Source of the DNA: an uncultured Bacteroidaceae bacterium
GTDB taxonomy: Bacteria; Bacteroidota; Bacteroidia; Bacteroidales; Bacteroidaceae
Assembly (NCBI GenBank): GCA_939800445.1
Contig: CALNGU010000001.1
Span: 1 to 64,000 of the forward strand
Length of the DNA stretch: 64,000 nt
Direction: 5' to 3'
Shown here: positions 26,266 to 33,589 of the stretch, piece after piece
How the letters are laid out: every line of letters starts with the position of its first letter
How positions within the stretch are numbered: the stretch's first letter is position 1
Translations under genes and position numbers: made by a program
The notes under the pieces: model-generated
Database searches by the model: none
Told to the model about the DNA's origin: nothing
What the model saw: the letters and a program-made list of their open reading frames with translations, nothing else

Positions 26266-28479
26266 TCACTCGGCTGAGTGGATCACCCTGTCGTTCAACT
26301 CGGCAAGTTTCGCCTTGTTCCAGCGGTCGGTCGTGCCGACAAGATAACCTGTGATGCGTTGCAAGCGGTCGATGCGCTTGCCTCCGCAACGGGGGCATTC
26401 ATTGAGCTCGGCTGCGGCATTCTCATATCCGCAATCGAGGCAACGGTTGCGCGTGTGGTTGACCGACCCGTAACCCATATTGTAATAATCCATCATGTCA
26501 ACGACACGCATTATCGCCTCGGGATTGTGCGTCGCGTCGCCGTCCATCTCCACATAAAAGATGTGCCCGCCACGTGTCAAATCATGATAGGGTGCCTCGA
26601 CCTCGGCCTTGTGCTTGGCTGAACATTTGTAGTAGACGGGGACGTGATTGGAATTCGTGTAGTAGTCCCTGTCGGTTATGCCGGCCATCACCCCGAAATC
26701 CTTGCGGTCACGGCGCGTAAACTTGCCAGACAAGCCCTCGGCAGGTGTGGCGAGGACGCTGTAGTTGTGCTGGTAGGTCTCCGAAAAGCGGTTTGCCGCG
26801 TCACGCATATACGTCACTATGCGCAACCCCAAACGTTGAGCCTCGTCGGACTCGCCATGATGTTTGCCGACAAGGGCGGTGAGGCATTCGGCCAGACCGA
26901 TGAAACCGATGCCGAGCGTGCCTTGGTTGATGACGCTGGCTATGGTGTCATCGGGGCGCAGGTTCTCGCACCCGAGCCAAAGGGACGACATCAGCAGCGG
27001 GAATTGCTTGGCGTAGGCCGTCTTTTGGAACTCCATCCGCTCATGCAGTTGCCGCGCCACGAGTTCAAGCACAGCATCCAGCTTGGCAAAAAAGGCATCG
27101 ATGCGCTGCCCCGCGTCAGCCACTCCCATGCACTCGATGGCAAGACGGACGATGTTGATGGTAGTGAACGACAAATTGCCACGCCCGATGGAAGTCTTGG
27201 AGCCAAATCGATTTTCAAACACCCTCGTGCGGCAACCCATCGTCGCCACTTCGTGACGATAACGGCACGGGTCGTCGGCACGCCACTCATCGCTCGTGTT
27301 GAACGTGGCATCGAGGTTCAGGAAATTGGGGAAGAACCTCCGCGCCGTCACCTTGCAGGCCAGACGGTAGAGGTCATAGTTGCGGTCGGTCGGAAGATAG
27401 TTGACACCACGCTTCTTCTTCCATATCTGAATAGGGAATATAGCGGTCTCACCGCCCCCGACACCCTCGTAGGTGCTGCTGAGCAATTCGCGAATTATGC
27501 AACGTCCCTCGGCCGAAGTGTCTGTGCCGTAGTTTATCGAACTGAACACCACCTGGTTGCCGCCACGCGAATGTATGGTGTTCATGTTGTGGATGAACGC
27601 CTCCATCGCCTGATGGACCCTTGCCACCGTCTTGTTGACGGCGTGCTGCACGAGACGCGGTTCGCCCTCAAGACCGTCAAGGGGGCGTGACAGGTAGTCG
27701 TCAAACTCCACATCGCAGAGATGCGTCAAATCCTTGCCCGTCAACTGCCCGAGGGTCTTGACCTCCTCGACGTAGGTCTTGCGGACGTAAGGGGCGAGAT
27801 AGAAGTCAAAAGCAGGGATGGCCTGACCGCCATGCATCTCGTTTTGCGCCGTCTCAAGGGATATGCAACACAGGATGCTCGCCGTCTCGATGCGCTTGGC
27901 CGGACGCGACTCGCCATGTCCTGCGGAGAAGCCGCCCGAGAGTATCTTGTCCACCGGGTGTTGCACGCAGGTCAAGCTCTTGGTGGGATAGTAGTCCTTG
28001 TCATGGATATGTATGTAGTTACCCGCCACAGCGTCCCTGACCTCCTGCGAGAGCAAGTAGTCATCGACAAAAGGCTTGGTAGTCTCGCTGGCAAATTTCA
28101 TCATCATGCCGGCAGGGGTGTCGGCATTCATATTGGCGTTCTCACGCGTCACGTCATTTGACTTGATGTTGATGATTTCAAGGAAGATGTCCCTTGTCTT
28201 TGCCTTGCGGGCTATGCTCCGCTGGTTGCGGTAGGCGATGTACCGCTGTGCGACATCCTTGCGGCTGCTCTTCATCAATTCCATCTCAACCATGTCCTGT
28301 ATCGCCTCTACCGTCATTTGCGACGCACCGCGATAGGCAATGTGATCCGTGATCTGGTTGATCAACCCGGCATCCTCGCCCTTGGCCGTGTGCAACATCG
28401 CCTTGCGGATGGCCGCAGCAATCTTCTCCTCGTTGAATCCGACAATGCGCCCGTCGCGCTTGACCACTGTCTGTATCAT
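26266..28479 (-). CDS. nrdD: Anaerobic ribonucleoside-triphosphate reductase
   Basis: A 737-residue enzyme. Residues 1-95 are an ATP-cone (VKRDGRIVGFNEEKIAAAIRKA), the allosteric domain. The body has the class III reductase features, and the C-terminus shows a zinc site (CLDCGYENAAAELNECPRCG) and the radical site RITGYLVGT with Gly711. It makes deoxyribonucleotides without oxygen. The operon is nrdD-nrdG. Two inverted repeats upstream suggest control by oxygen or by dNTP level. Confidence 0.97.
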   Translation of the reverse strand: MIQTVVKRDGRIVGFNEEKIAAAIRKAMLHTAKGEDAGLINQITDHIAYRGASQMTVEAIQDMVEMELMKSSRKDVAQRYIAYRNQRSIARKAKTRDIFLEIINIKSNDVTRENANMNADTPAGMMMKFASETTKPFVDDYLLSQEVRDAVAGNYIHIHDKDYYPTKSLTCVQHPVDKILSGGFSAGHGESRPAKRIETASILCCISLETAQNEMHGGQAIPAFDFYLAPYVRKTYVEEVKTLGQLTGKDLTHLCDVEFDDYLSRPLDGLEGEPRLVQHAVNKTVARVHQAMEAFIHNMNTIHSRGGNQVVFSSINYGTDTSAEGRCIIRELLSSTYEGVGGGETAIFPIQIWKKKRGVNYLPTDRNYDLYRLACKVTARRFFPNFLNLDATFNTSDEWRADDPCRYRHEVATMGCRTRVFENRFGSKTSIGRGNLSFTTINIVRLAIECMGVADAGQRIDAFFAKLDAVLELVARQLHERMEFQKTAYAKQFPLLMSSLWLGCENLRPDDTIASVINQGTLGIGFIGLAECLTALVGKHHGESDEAQRLGLRIVTYMRDAANRFSETYQHNYSVLATPAEGLSGKFTRRDRKDFGVMAGITDRDYYTNSNHVPVYYKCSAKHKAEVEAPYHDLTRGGHIFYVEMDGDATHNPEAIMRVVDMMDYYNMGYGSVNHTRNRCLDCGYENAAAELNECPRCGGKRIDRLQRITGYLVGTTDRWNKAKLAELNDRVIHSAE

Positions 28480-28524
28480 AGTTTTGCGTAGTTTTTGTCT
28501 GTTATCAAGTCTTTAATTGTGTAA

Positions 28525-28532
28525 CAAAAATA
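28525..28532 (-). promoter_or_regulatory. -7 element of nrdDG
   Basis: TATTTTTG on the minus strand matches TAnnTTTG. No clear TTTG is found upstream, which fits a promoter that needs an activator. Confidence 0.55.
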
Positions 28533-28542
28533 GTCATCCGAT

Positions 28543-28564
28543 TCCGAAAGTTACCCGTTTCGGA
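28543..28564. promoter_or_regulatory. Inverted repeat overlapping the nrdDG -33 region
   Basis: TCCGAAA and TTTCGGA are separated by 8 bases. The centre lies about 33 bases before the predicted transcription start. Confidence 0.5.
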
Positions 28565-28575
28565 CAACTTTTGTC

Positions 28576-28595
28576 GTGTTAATTATAGTTAACAC
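28576..28595. promoter_or_regulatory. Inverted repeat upstream of nrdDG, candidate Crp/Fnr-type operator
   Basis: GTGTTAA and TTAACAC are separated by 6 bases. The centre lies about 64 bases before the predicted start, near the classical activator position. The identity of the binding protein is not known. Confidence 0.5.
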
Positions 28596-28701
28596 ATTTA
28601 CTATCAATACTATATGAATAGCAAATGGAAAACCTCAGCATTATTAGCTAAACCGACACGATTTACCAACGCATCACAGAACGACACACCTCGACGGCAA
28701 A

Positions 28702-28812
28702 AGCATTGCAAGTAAACGCCATTAGCATACAATGCTGGAGCCAACAGCATCGTATGCTGATGCCGATACCATCAGATGCTATCCCCAAAAACATACGATG
28801 CCGTGACCAGAG
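28702..28812. repeat. GCATACRATG-type repeat array, copy B
   Basis: AGCATACAATG, AGCATCGTATGCT, CATCAGATGCT and ACATACGATGCC follow at about 20-22 base steps. The start GCATTGCAAGTAAACGCC is almost identical to the start of copy C (61894 on). Apart from this and the elements listed, 28596-29454 contains no gene. Confidence 0.7.
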
Positions 28813-28976
28813 GCATCAGACACGACTGTGCACTCCACCCGGCGCACCGCCCCACGAGCCCAGAGGCATCAAGGCAGGCAAGCATGGACAGTTCTGGCAG
28901 CATCATGTGCAAACTTCAATAAAAATACGGGTAAAATACGCCGAAAAGGTAAGGTGGATTATAGACTTAAAACGTC

Positions 28977-29057
28977 TATTTTTGTTTCGTAATAAATCAT
29001 TTATGTTTCTATAAGGCTGGTAGCCTCTGTGACAGAGTTTGCCAGTCTTCTCTTTTT
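28977..29057 (+). ncRNA. Candidate small transcript ending in a strong hairpin
   Basis: A -7 element TATTTTTG (28977-28984) precedes a hairpin at 29015-29047 in which GGCTGGTAGCCTCTG pairs with CAGAGTTTGCCAGTC at 14 of 15 positions, followed by TTCTCTTTTT. No open reading frame of note lies within. The hairpin could also be a leader or an isolated terminator. No -33 match was found. Confidence 0.35.
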
Positions 29058-29107
29058 GCCCCGCCGGCACGGCAAACGATGCCACAAGCACGACTTGCGA
29101 TGAGGAC

Positions 29108-29172
29108 AAAAAAAGAGGGCGACGCTTCGCCCTCGCTCAATTGTTAACCTAAAATTTTAATGCTATGAAAAC
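29108..29172 (-). ncRNA. Candidate orphan small RNA of about 65 nt
   Basis: A full consensus promoter at 29179-29209 reads to the left into a perfect terminator: GAGGGCGA/TCGCCCTC with a 4-base loop, followed by seven T on the minus strand (29108-29114). Nothing in between encodes a protein of useful length, so the product would be an RNA of about 65 bases. No family was recognised. Confidence 0.5.
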
Positions 29173-29178
29173 ACACTG

Positions 29179-29209
29179 CAAATATAACCACGTTTCCGTC
29201 ATCAGCAAA
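29179..29209 (-). promoter_or_regulatory. Orphan consensus promoter
   Basis: On the minus strand TTTG (29209-29206), 19 bases and TATATTTG (29186-29179). No coding gene follows before the terminator at 29108. Confidence 0.7.
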
Positions 29210-29454
29210 ACTTCTGCAAGTTTTTTATCAGGATAAGCAGTATTTTTAGCAACCTAAACACAATTTAGGGCTATTTATGCACATCCCAACCATTATTGTC
29301 CACGCAACGGCCACGCGAGCCTTGGCACTACCGTCCGACAACGCCACAACGACCGCAAGGCACGAGGTGGGCGGCAACGGGTGGTGCGGCGGCTATTCCT
29401 TATTAATTATTGCAAAATAACTGCATATTCGTGCCTGTGTTATGAAGTAATTCC

Positions 29455-29462
29455 TAACTTTG
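29455..29462 (+). promoter_or_regulatory. -7 element of the malate dehydrogenase gene
   Basis: TAACTTTG lies 44 bases before the chosen ATG. The spacing to a -33 box is unclear. Confidence 0.6.
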
Positions 29463-29506
29463 CTTGAGAGTTGAACATACAAACAACCAATTTAATTTAT
29501 ACAATC

Positions 29507-30508
29507 ATGAATTACCTAACTGACAAGAAACTGACCATCGTCGGCGCAGCCGGAATGATCGGTTCAAACATGGCGCAAACAGCATTGATGATGAAGCTGA
29601 CCCCCAACGTCTGCCTCTATGACCCATTTGCTCCAGCATTGGAGGGTGTCGCTGAAGAGATGTTCCACTGCGGCTTCGAGGGTGCGAACATCACGTTCAC
29701 GTCAGACATCGAAGAGGCTCTGACAGGCGCAAGCTTCGTCGTCTCCTCAGGTGGCGCGGCACGCAAGGCCGGGATGACCCGTGAAGATTTGCTGAAAGGC
29801 AACGCAGGCATCGCTGAGGAACTCGGAAAGAACATCCGCAAGTACTGCCCCAACGTCGAGCACGTCGTCATCATCTTCAACCCTGCCGACATCACCGGTC
29901 TCATCACCCTGCTCTACTCAGGTCTGAAACCGACACAGGTGACTACCCTTGCAGCACTCGACAGCACACGCCTGAGGTCAGAGTTGTGCAAATACTTCCA
30001 CCTCCCCACATCAGAGGTGAAGAACTGCCGCACCTATGGTGGTCACGGCGAGCAGATGGCCGTATTCGCATCGACAACGACCGTTGCAGGCCAGCCCCTC
30101 TCATCACTCATAGGCACAGACAAACTGCCCGCTGAAGACTGGGCGGCATTGAAGCAACGCGTAATCCAAGGCGGCAAGAACATCATCGACCTCCGCGGCC
30201 GTTCCTCTTTCCAAAGCCCTGCCTACGTCTCCATCGAGATGATTGCAGCAGCAATGGGCGGTGCGGACTTCCGTTGGCCTGCTGGCGTTTACGTCAACAA
30301 CAACGAGTTCCAGCACATCATGATGGCGATGGAAACATCTATCACCAAGGATGGCGCACACTACAAAGAAGTGAATGGCACTCCCGAAGAGCACGCAGAA
30401 CTCGTGAAGAGCTACAAGCACCTCTGCGAGCTGCGTGACGAAGTGATAAGCATGGGCGTGCTGCCTCCTATCAGCGAGTGGAACAAGCTCAACCCCAACA
30501 TCCAATAA
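29507..30508 (+). CDS. mdh: Malate dehydrogenase
   Basis: A 333-residue NAD-dependent enzyme from ATG 29507 (MNYLTDKKLTIVGAAGMIG); the frame can be read back to 29471, but that region lies in the leader. The Rossmann motif is GAAGMIGSNMAQ, the cofactor and substrate parts are FNPADITGL and LDSTRLRSELCKYF with the active-site arginine, and YGGHGEQMAVF holds the catalytic His. It interconverts malate and oxaloacetate, probably towards fumarate in an anaerobe. It stands alone, ended by a long hairpin. Confidence 0.94.
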   Translation: MNYLTDKKLTIVGAAGMIGSNMAQTALMMKLTPNVCLYDPFAPALEGVAEEMFHCGFEGANITFTSDIEEALTGASFVVSSGGAARKAGMTREDLLKGNAGIAEELGKNIRKYCPNVEHVVIIFNPADITGLITLLYSGLKPTQVTTLAALDSTRLRSELCKYFHLPTSEVKNCRTYGGHGEQMAVFASTTTVAGQPLSSLIGTDKLPAEDWAALKQRVIQGGKNIIDLRGRSSFQSPAYVSIEMIAAAMGGADFRWPAGVYVNNNEFQHIMMAMETSITKDGAHYKEVNGTPEEHAELVKSYKHLCELRDEVISMGVLPPISEWNKLNPNIQ

Positions 30509-30532
30509 CACAAAGGGCTGAAACAAGACCAT

Positions 30533-30572
30533 CAGAGGGGCATAGGGCTGCCAAACGCCCTATGCCCCTCTG
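30533..30572 (+). terminator. Hairpin after mdh
   Basis: CAGAGGGGCATAGGGC pairs perfectly with GCCCTATGCCCCTCTG. No run of T follows, so it may stabilise the mRNA end and not act as a classical terminator. Confidence 0.55.
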
Positions 30573-30622
30573 TCAATTCCCGCCGGACACGACACCACAA
30601 ACACAAAACACGACGTGAGACA

Positions 30623-31213
30623 ATGAAAAAAGTCTTTGTTTACTTTGACAACATCGCCATGTGCGAGACACCCGCCCAAGCCAAGGCATTCATCGACTCG
30701 ATTGACGGCTTGACCTGCAACGCACACACCGAGAAACTGCTCGAAGACCTCTTCGCCGGCCGGAAGGACTACCATGGCGAAGAAATACACTCCCTTGCCA
30801 CCACCGGCTGCGGGAAGAGCCGCATAAGGATATACGATGCCCTCGGCAAAACATTGGAGGAACACCAGGAGGAGTATATGCGGCGCGAGACAGCACGCCA
30901 CCAAAAGGCGGAAGCCGAGCGCACCAGGCTGATGATGGCACGCGCAAACGAAGACAGAAGCAAGATCAGACAGCTCATGCAACGGCACACCGGGACCTAC
31001 CGCGTGACGATGACCATCTGGACCTACGACCGCGACCCACACAGCGGCAACTTCCCGCAAAGCGCGACCGAACAAACATTCTCATGCACGGCGGATGCCA
31101 CCTGCGGGGCAGAAGCCTACGCCAAAGCCGTCATGCAGGTCATCGAGACGCACGACATCGTTGATTACGTCAACATGACCGACCCACGCTGCACCTGCGA
31201 GCCTGTGGAGTAA
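30623..31213 (+). CDS. Hypothetical protein
   Basis: A 196-residue cytoplasmic protein with no family I recognise. It has a helical central part rich in Glu and Arg (EEHQEEYMRRETARHQKAEAERTRL, read as two parts, residues about 75-115) and a beta-rich C-terminal part (TYRVTMTIWTYDRDPHSGNF, then an Ala/Cys-rich stretch). Codon use and the ATG at 30623 look genuine. It lies in a small unit of its own between mdh and the aquaporin gene and is ended by a clear hairpin. Confidence 0.65.
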   Translation: MKKVFVYFDNIAMCETPAQAKAFIDSIDGLTCNAHTEKLLEDLFAGRKDYHGEEIHSLATTGCGKSRIRIYDALGKTLEEHQEEYMRRETARHQKAEAERTRLMMARANEDRSKIRQLMQRHTGTYRVTMTIWTYDRDPHSGNFPQSATEQTFSCTADATCGAEAYAKAVMQVIETHDIVDYVNMTDPRCTCEPVE

Positions 31214-31244
31214 GCAAGAGGGAAACAGCCCGGCAGGCAAAGAC

Positions 31245-31276
31245 AAGGGGGACGACGCGTGCGCCGTCCCCCTTTT
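31245..31276 (+). terminator. Terminator between the hypothetical gene and the aquaporin gene
   Basis: AAGGGGGACG pairs with CGTCCCCCTT around GACGCGTGCGC-like bases, followed by TTTT. Confidence 0.75.
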
Positions 31277-31298
31277 GATTCATCGATGACAAAAGGCT

Positions 31299-31985
31299 CT
31301 ACTTCTTCTTTTCCCCACCAATCGCATTCCACACCAAGGCGGAGATGGCAGCACCGACAAACGGGGCGACGATGAACAGCCACAGCTGCGACAACGCCAC
31401 ACCGCCCTCAAACAATGCAGGGCCGATGCTGCGCGCCGGATTGACCGACGTGCCAGTGATGGGGATGCAGACGATGTGCACCAGCACGAGCGTCAAGCCG
31501 ATGGCAAGGCCGGCCATGTTGCCCGCACCTTTCTTCGCGTCAGTCGCGCCAAGCACCACCAGCACGAAGATGAACGTGAAGACGACCTCCGCCACGAAAG
31601 CCTGCAACGTCTCGCCCTCGCCGAAAGAGTTGGCACCAGTGCCTGTCACCCCGGCAGAACCGCCCGTCTTGAACAGCACGAAGAGGATTGCCGACCCCAG
31701 CACCGCACCGATGACCTGGAACAGCATATACATCCAGGCATCCCGTCCCGACATCCTGCCGCTCAGCCACACACCCAGCGTGATGGCAGGGTTGATGTGG
31801 CAGCCCGATATTCCGCCAATCGTGTAGGCCATCGCCACCACCGCCAGACCAAAGGCCAACGCCACGCCAAGCGTCCCGACACCCGTCTGAAGAGACTCGG
31901 GAGCACTCCCGGCAAAAACTGCGGCACCACAGCCCATCAGCACGAGCACCATGGTCCCGATCATTTCAGAAACATACTTTTTCAT
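31299..31985 (-). CDS. aqpZ: Aquaporin (MIP family)
   Basis: A 228-residue protein with six membrane helices and both NPA loops: GCHINPAITLGV and GTSVNPARSIGPALF. The residue pattern near the pore (Arg after the second NPA, small residues) fits a water channel, as in AqpZ. Single gene; its promoter lies about 80 bases upstream. Confidence 0.93.
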   Translation of the reverse strand: MKKYVSEMIGTMVLVLMGCGAAVFAGSAPESLQTGVGTLGVALAFGLAVVAMAYTIGGISGCHINPAITLGVWLSGRMSGRDAWMYMLFQVIGAVLGSAILFVLFKTGGSAGVTGTGANSFGEGETLQAFVAEVVFTFIFVLVVLGATDAKKGAGNMAGLAIGLTLVLVHIVCIPITGTSVNPARSIGPALFEGGVALSQLWLFIVAPFVGAAISALVWNAIGGEKKK

Positions 31986-32065
31986 AAGCCCAATTGTGTT
32001 AGTTAATACTCATGCCCGCACGCCGGCGGGCGGCCACCGCCCAGTCAGGCGGATGTGCCATCAGC

Positions 32066-32096
32066 AAATATATGGAAACAACACAATCTTGCAACC
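32066..32096 (-). promoter_or_regulatory. Promoter of the aquaporin gene
   Basis: On the minus strand GTTG (32096-32093), 19 bases and TATATTTG (32073-32066). Confidence 0.65.
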
Positions 32097-32268
32097 GTTA
32101 TAGTGAAAGATGTGGCAGGACAACGGGCAAAACTGCCACGCCCGCCCGCCATCAGCTCGCAAAATGTCAGCCGCGATGACATCACGGGCGACAAAATGCA
32201 CCGTGCATCCCCCCACCCCGCATCGTCAGGTACAAAGCCCCGCCACGCCGTATGTAAACTCTATCCCC

Positions 32269-32424
32269 ATCAGGGGAAAAGTTGTAAAAGGGTAAGGGAA
32301 AAGTAAAAACAGAAGTTTTGAATATAAAAACAAAACTTCTGTTTATATAAACAAAACTTTTGAATGAATATTCAGAAGTTTTGTTTTTACTTTAGGGTAA
32401 GCCACTTGGCGGTTTTCCCCTGAT
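32269..32424. repeat. Dispersed palindromic intergenic element, copy 3
   Basis: A 156-base element bounded by perfect 12-base inverted repeats ATCAGGGGAAAA (32269-32280) and TTTTCCCCTGAT (32413-32424). Inside it are AAAAGTAAAAACAGAAGTTT, a central GTTTATATAAAC and the inverted arm GAAGTTTTGTTTTTACTTT. The core matches copies 2 and 4, but the outer ends differ. The rest of 31986-32481 contains no gene. Confidence 0.85.
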
Positions 32425-32481
32425 GAGAAGCGATTTCGTGTCAGACCATACGGGATTTTGCCCCCGCCCCGACCGGCCGCG

Positions 32482-33382
32482 TCACTCGTCCCAGCGGCGC
32501 GACAGCATCGACTTTTCAGCCGCGAGGTCGTCCTCAGACATCGTGGGAGTGGGGACGTCGCCCATGCGCAGCACGTCGTCGCGCCCGCAGGTGTAGTCAT
32601 AGTAGGCACGCTCGCTGCCCTCCAGCGCGTCCTGCTGCTTGAGGCAGCCCTTGAGGGTCATGAATTCGTCGCGCTGCATATCATCGGAGAGCTTGACCAT
32701 CAGTATGCGCCGCGCGATGGGGTTGAAATTGTAGTCAAAGCAGGTGTAAAGCCCCCGCAGGAACGGCGGGCGGTCAAACATGGGAATCTTGAGGCAGATG
32801 TTGAACAGGGACAGCTGCGGCTGACGGCTCTCGTTGAACATAAGGTAGAGGTGGCTGGCCCCGTTCATCAAGGCAAAGCCGCGATGCGTCGCGCCGTAGG
32901 CACTGTTGTGCACCACCTCGACGTGGCTGCCGTCGCCGGCCAGGGTGACGAGGTAGGGCTCAATCTTCATCGCGCACGAGTTGGACGAGACGCTGTAGCT
33001 CATGTACGCCCCGCAAAGGTTGCCGACCTGCCCCGCCGTGGCGCGCATCAGCCGCTCGATGTTGTCAAGGAACGGGATGCCGCTGTCGCCGTCCACCGTG
33101 CGCGGTGACGCGTCTATGGCATAGAGGGCCGCCTTGACCCTGGCCATCGAGCCAAGGAGCTTCTTCTTCGACAAGTTGTTGACCCACGAGAGGGCGTTGC
33201 CGATGGCATCATCCTCGTCCATGCCTGCGGCGAGGTTGCGGAAATAGGCGGGCAGCACCGTCGTGTAGAGCGCGGAGACGACGCTGGGGGGTGAAGCCTA
33301 TCTGCTCGGCTATCTCCTTCATCTTCACTCCCTTGCCGCGCAGGAACTTTATACGGTCGTATATCTCTTGCAAATCTTCCAT
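32482..33382 (-). pseudogene. HTH-containing Bacteroidota protein, interrupted by a frameshift
   Basis: Translation from ATG 33382 (MEDLQEIYDRIKFLRGKGVK) gives a helix-turn-helix start, KMKEIAEQIGFTP. It then meets a run of six G on the plus strand (33286-33291). Removing one base joins it to SVVSALYTTVLPAYFRN and a frame open to 32482, about 299 residues in total. The downstream part alone could start at 33258 (258 residues). The family occurs in Bacteroidota, but its role is not known. The break may be an assembly or sequencing error in a homopolymer, a phase-variable switch, or a true mutation. Confidence 0.7.
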
Positions 33383-33497
33383 TTGTCTGTCTGGAGATTT
33401 CGAGTGTAATAATAATCATTTTCCACGAAACGCGATGTTACAACGGTGCTACAACGGCGTTGCCTCCGTTTTTCAACCGCGTTATGAAGCCTTTACA

Positions 33498-33543
33498 TGA
33501 ATATTAATGAATTGTTACTTGCTTATTAATCATTGGATATTCA
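33498..33543. promoter_or_regulatory. Imperfect inverted repeat upstream of the DUF5690-phnX-phnW operon
   Basis: TGAATATTAATGA (33498-33510) and TCATTGGATATTCA (33530-33543) are inverted copies with a few mismatches. They lie between the divergent HTH gene and the phosphonate operon and could be a regulator site. Confidence 0.4.
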
Positions 33544-33589
33544 TTTCGCAGCCCCTCCGCGCGGGGTAATTTCGTCACAGCTAAACAGA

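Noticed and set aside
26644-27690. Plus-strand frame opposite nrdD
   Set aside because: Fully inside a gene with a verified active site; no independent promoter.
28702-28812. CRISPR-like look of the 22-nt periodic arrays
   Set aside because: Units vary too much, are partly inverted, have no fixed spacers, and no cas genes are present.
29165-29236. 23-codon frame beginning MKTHCKYNH
   Set aside because: It overlaps the orphan minus-strand promoter, has no plus-strand promoter nearby and no known match.
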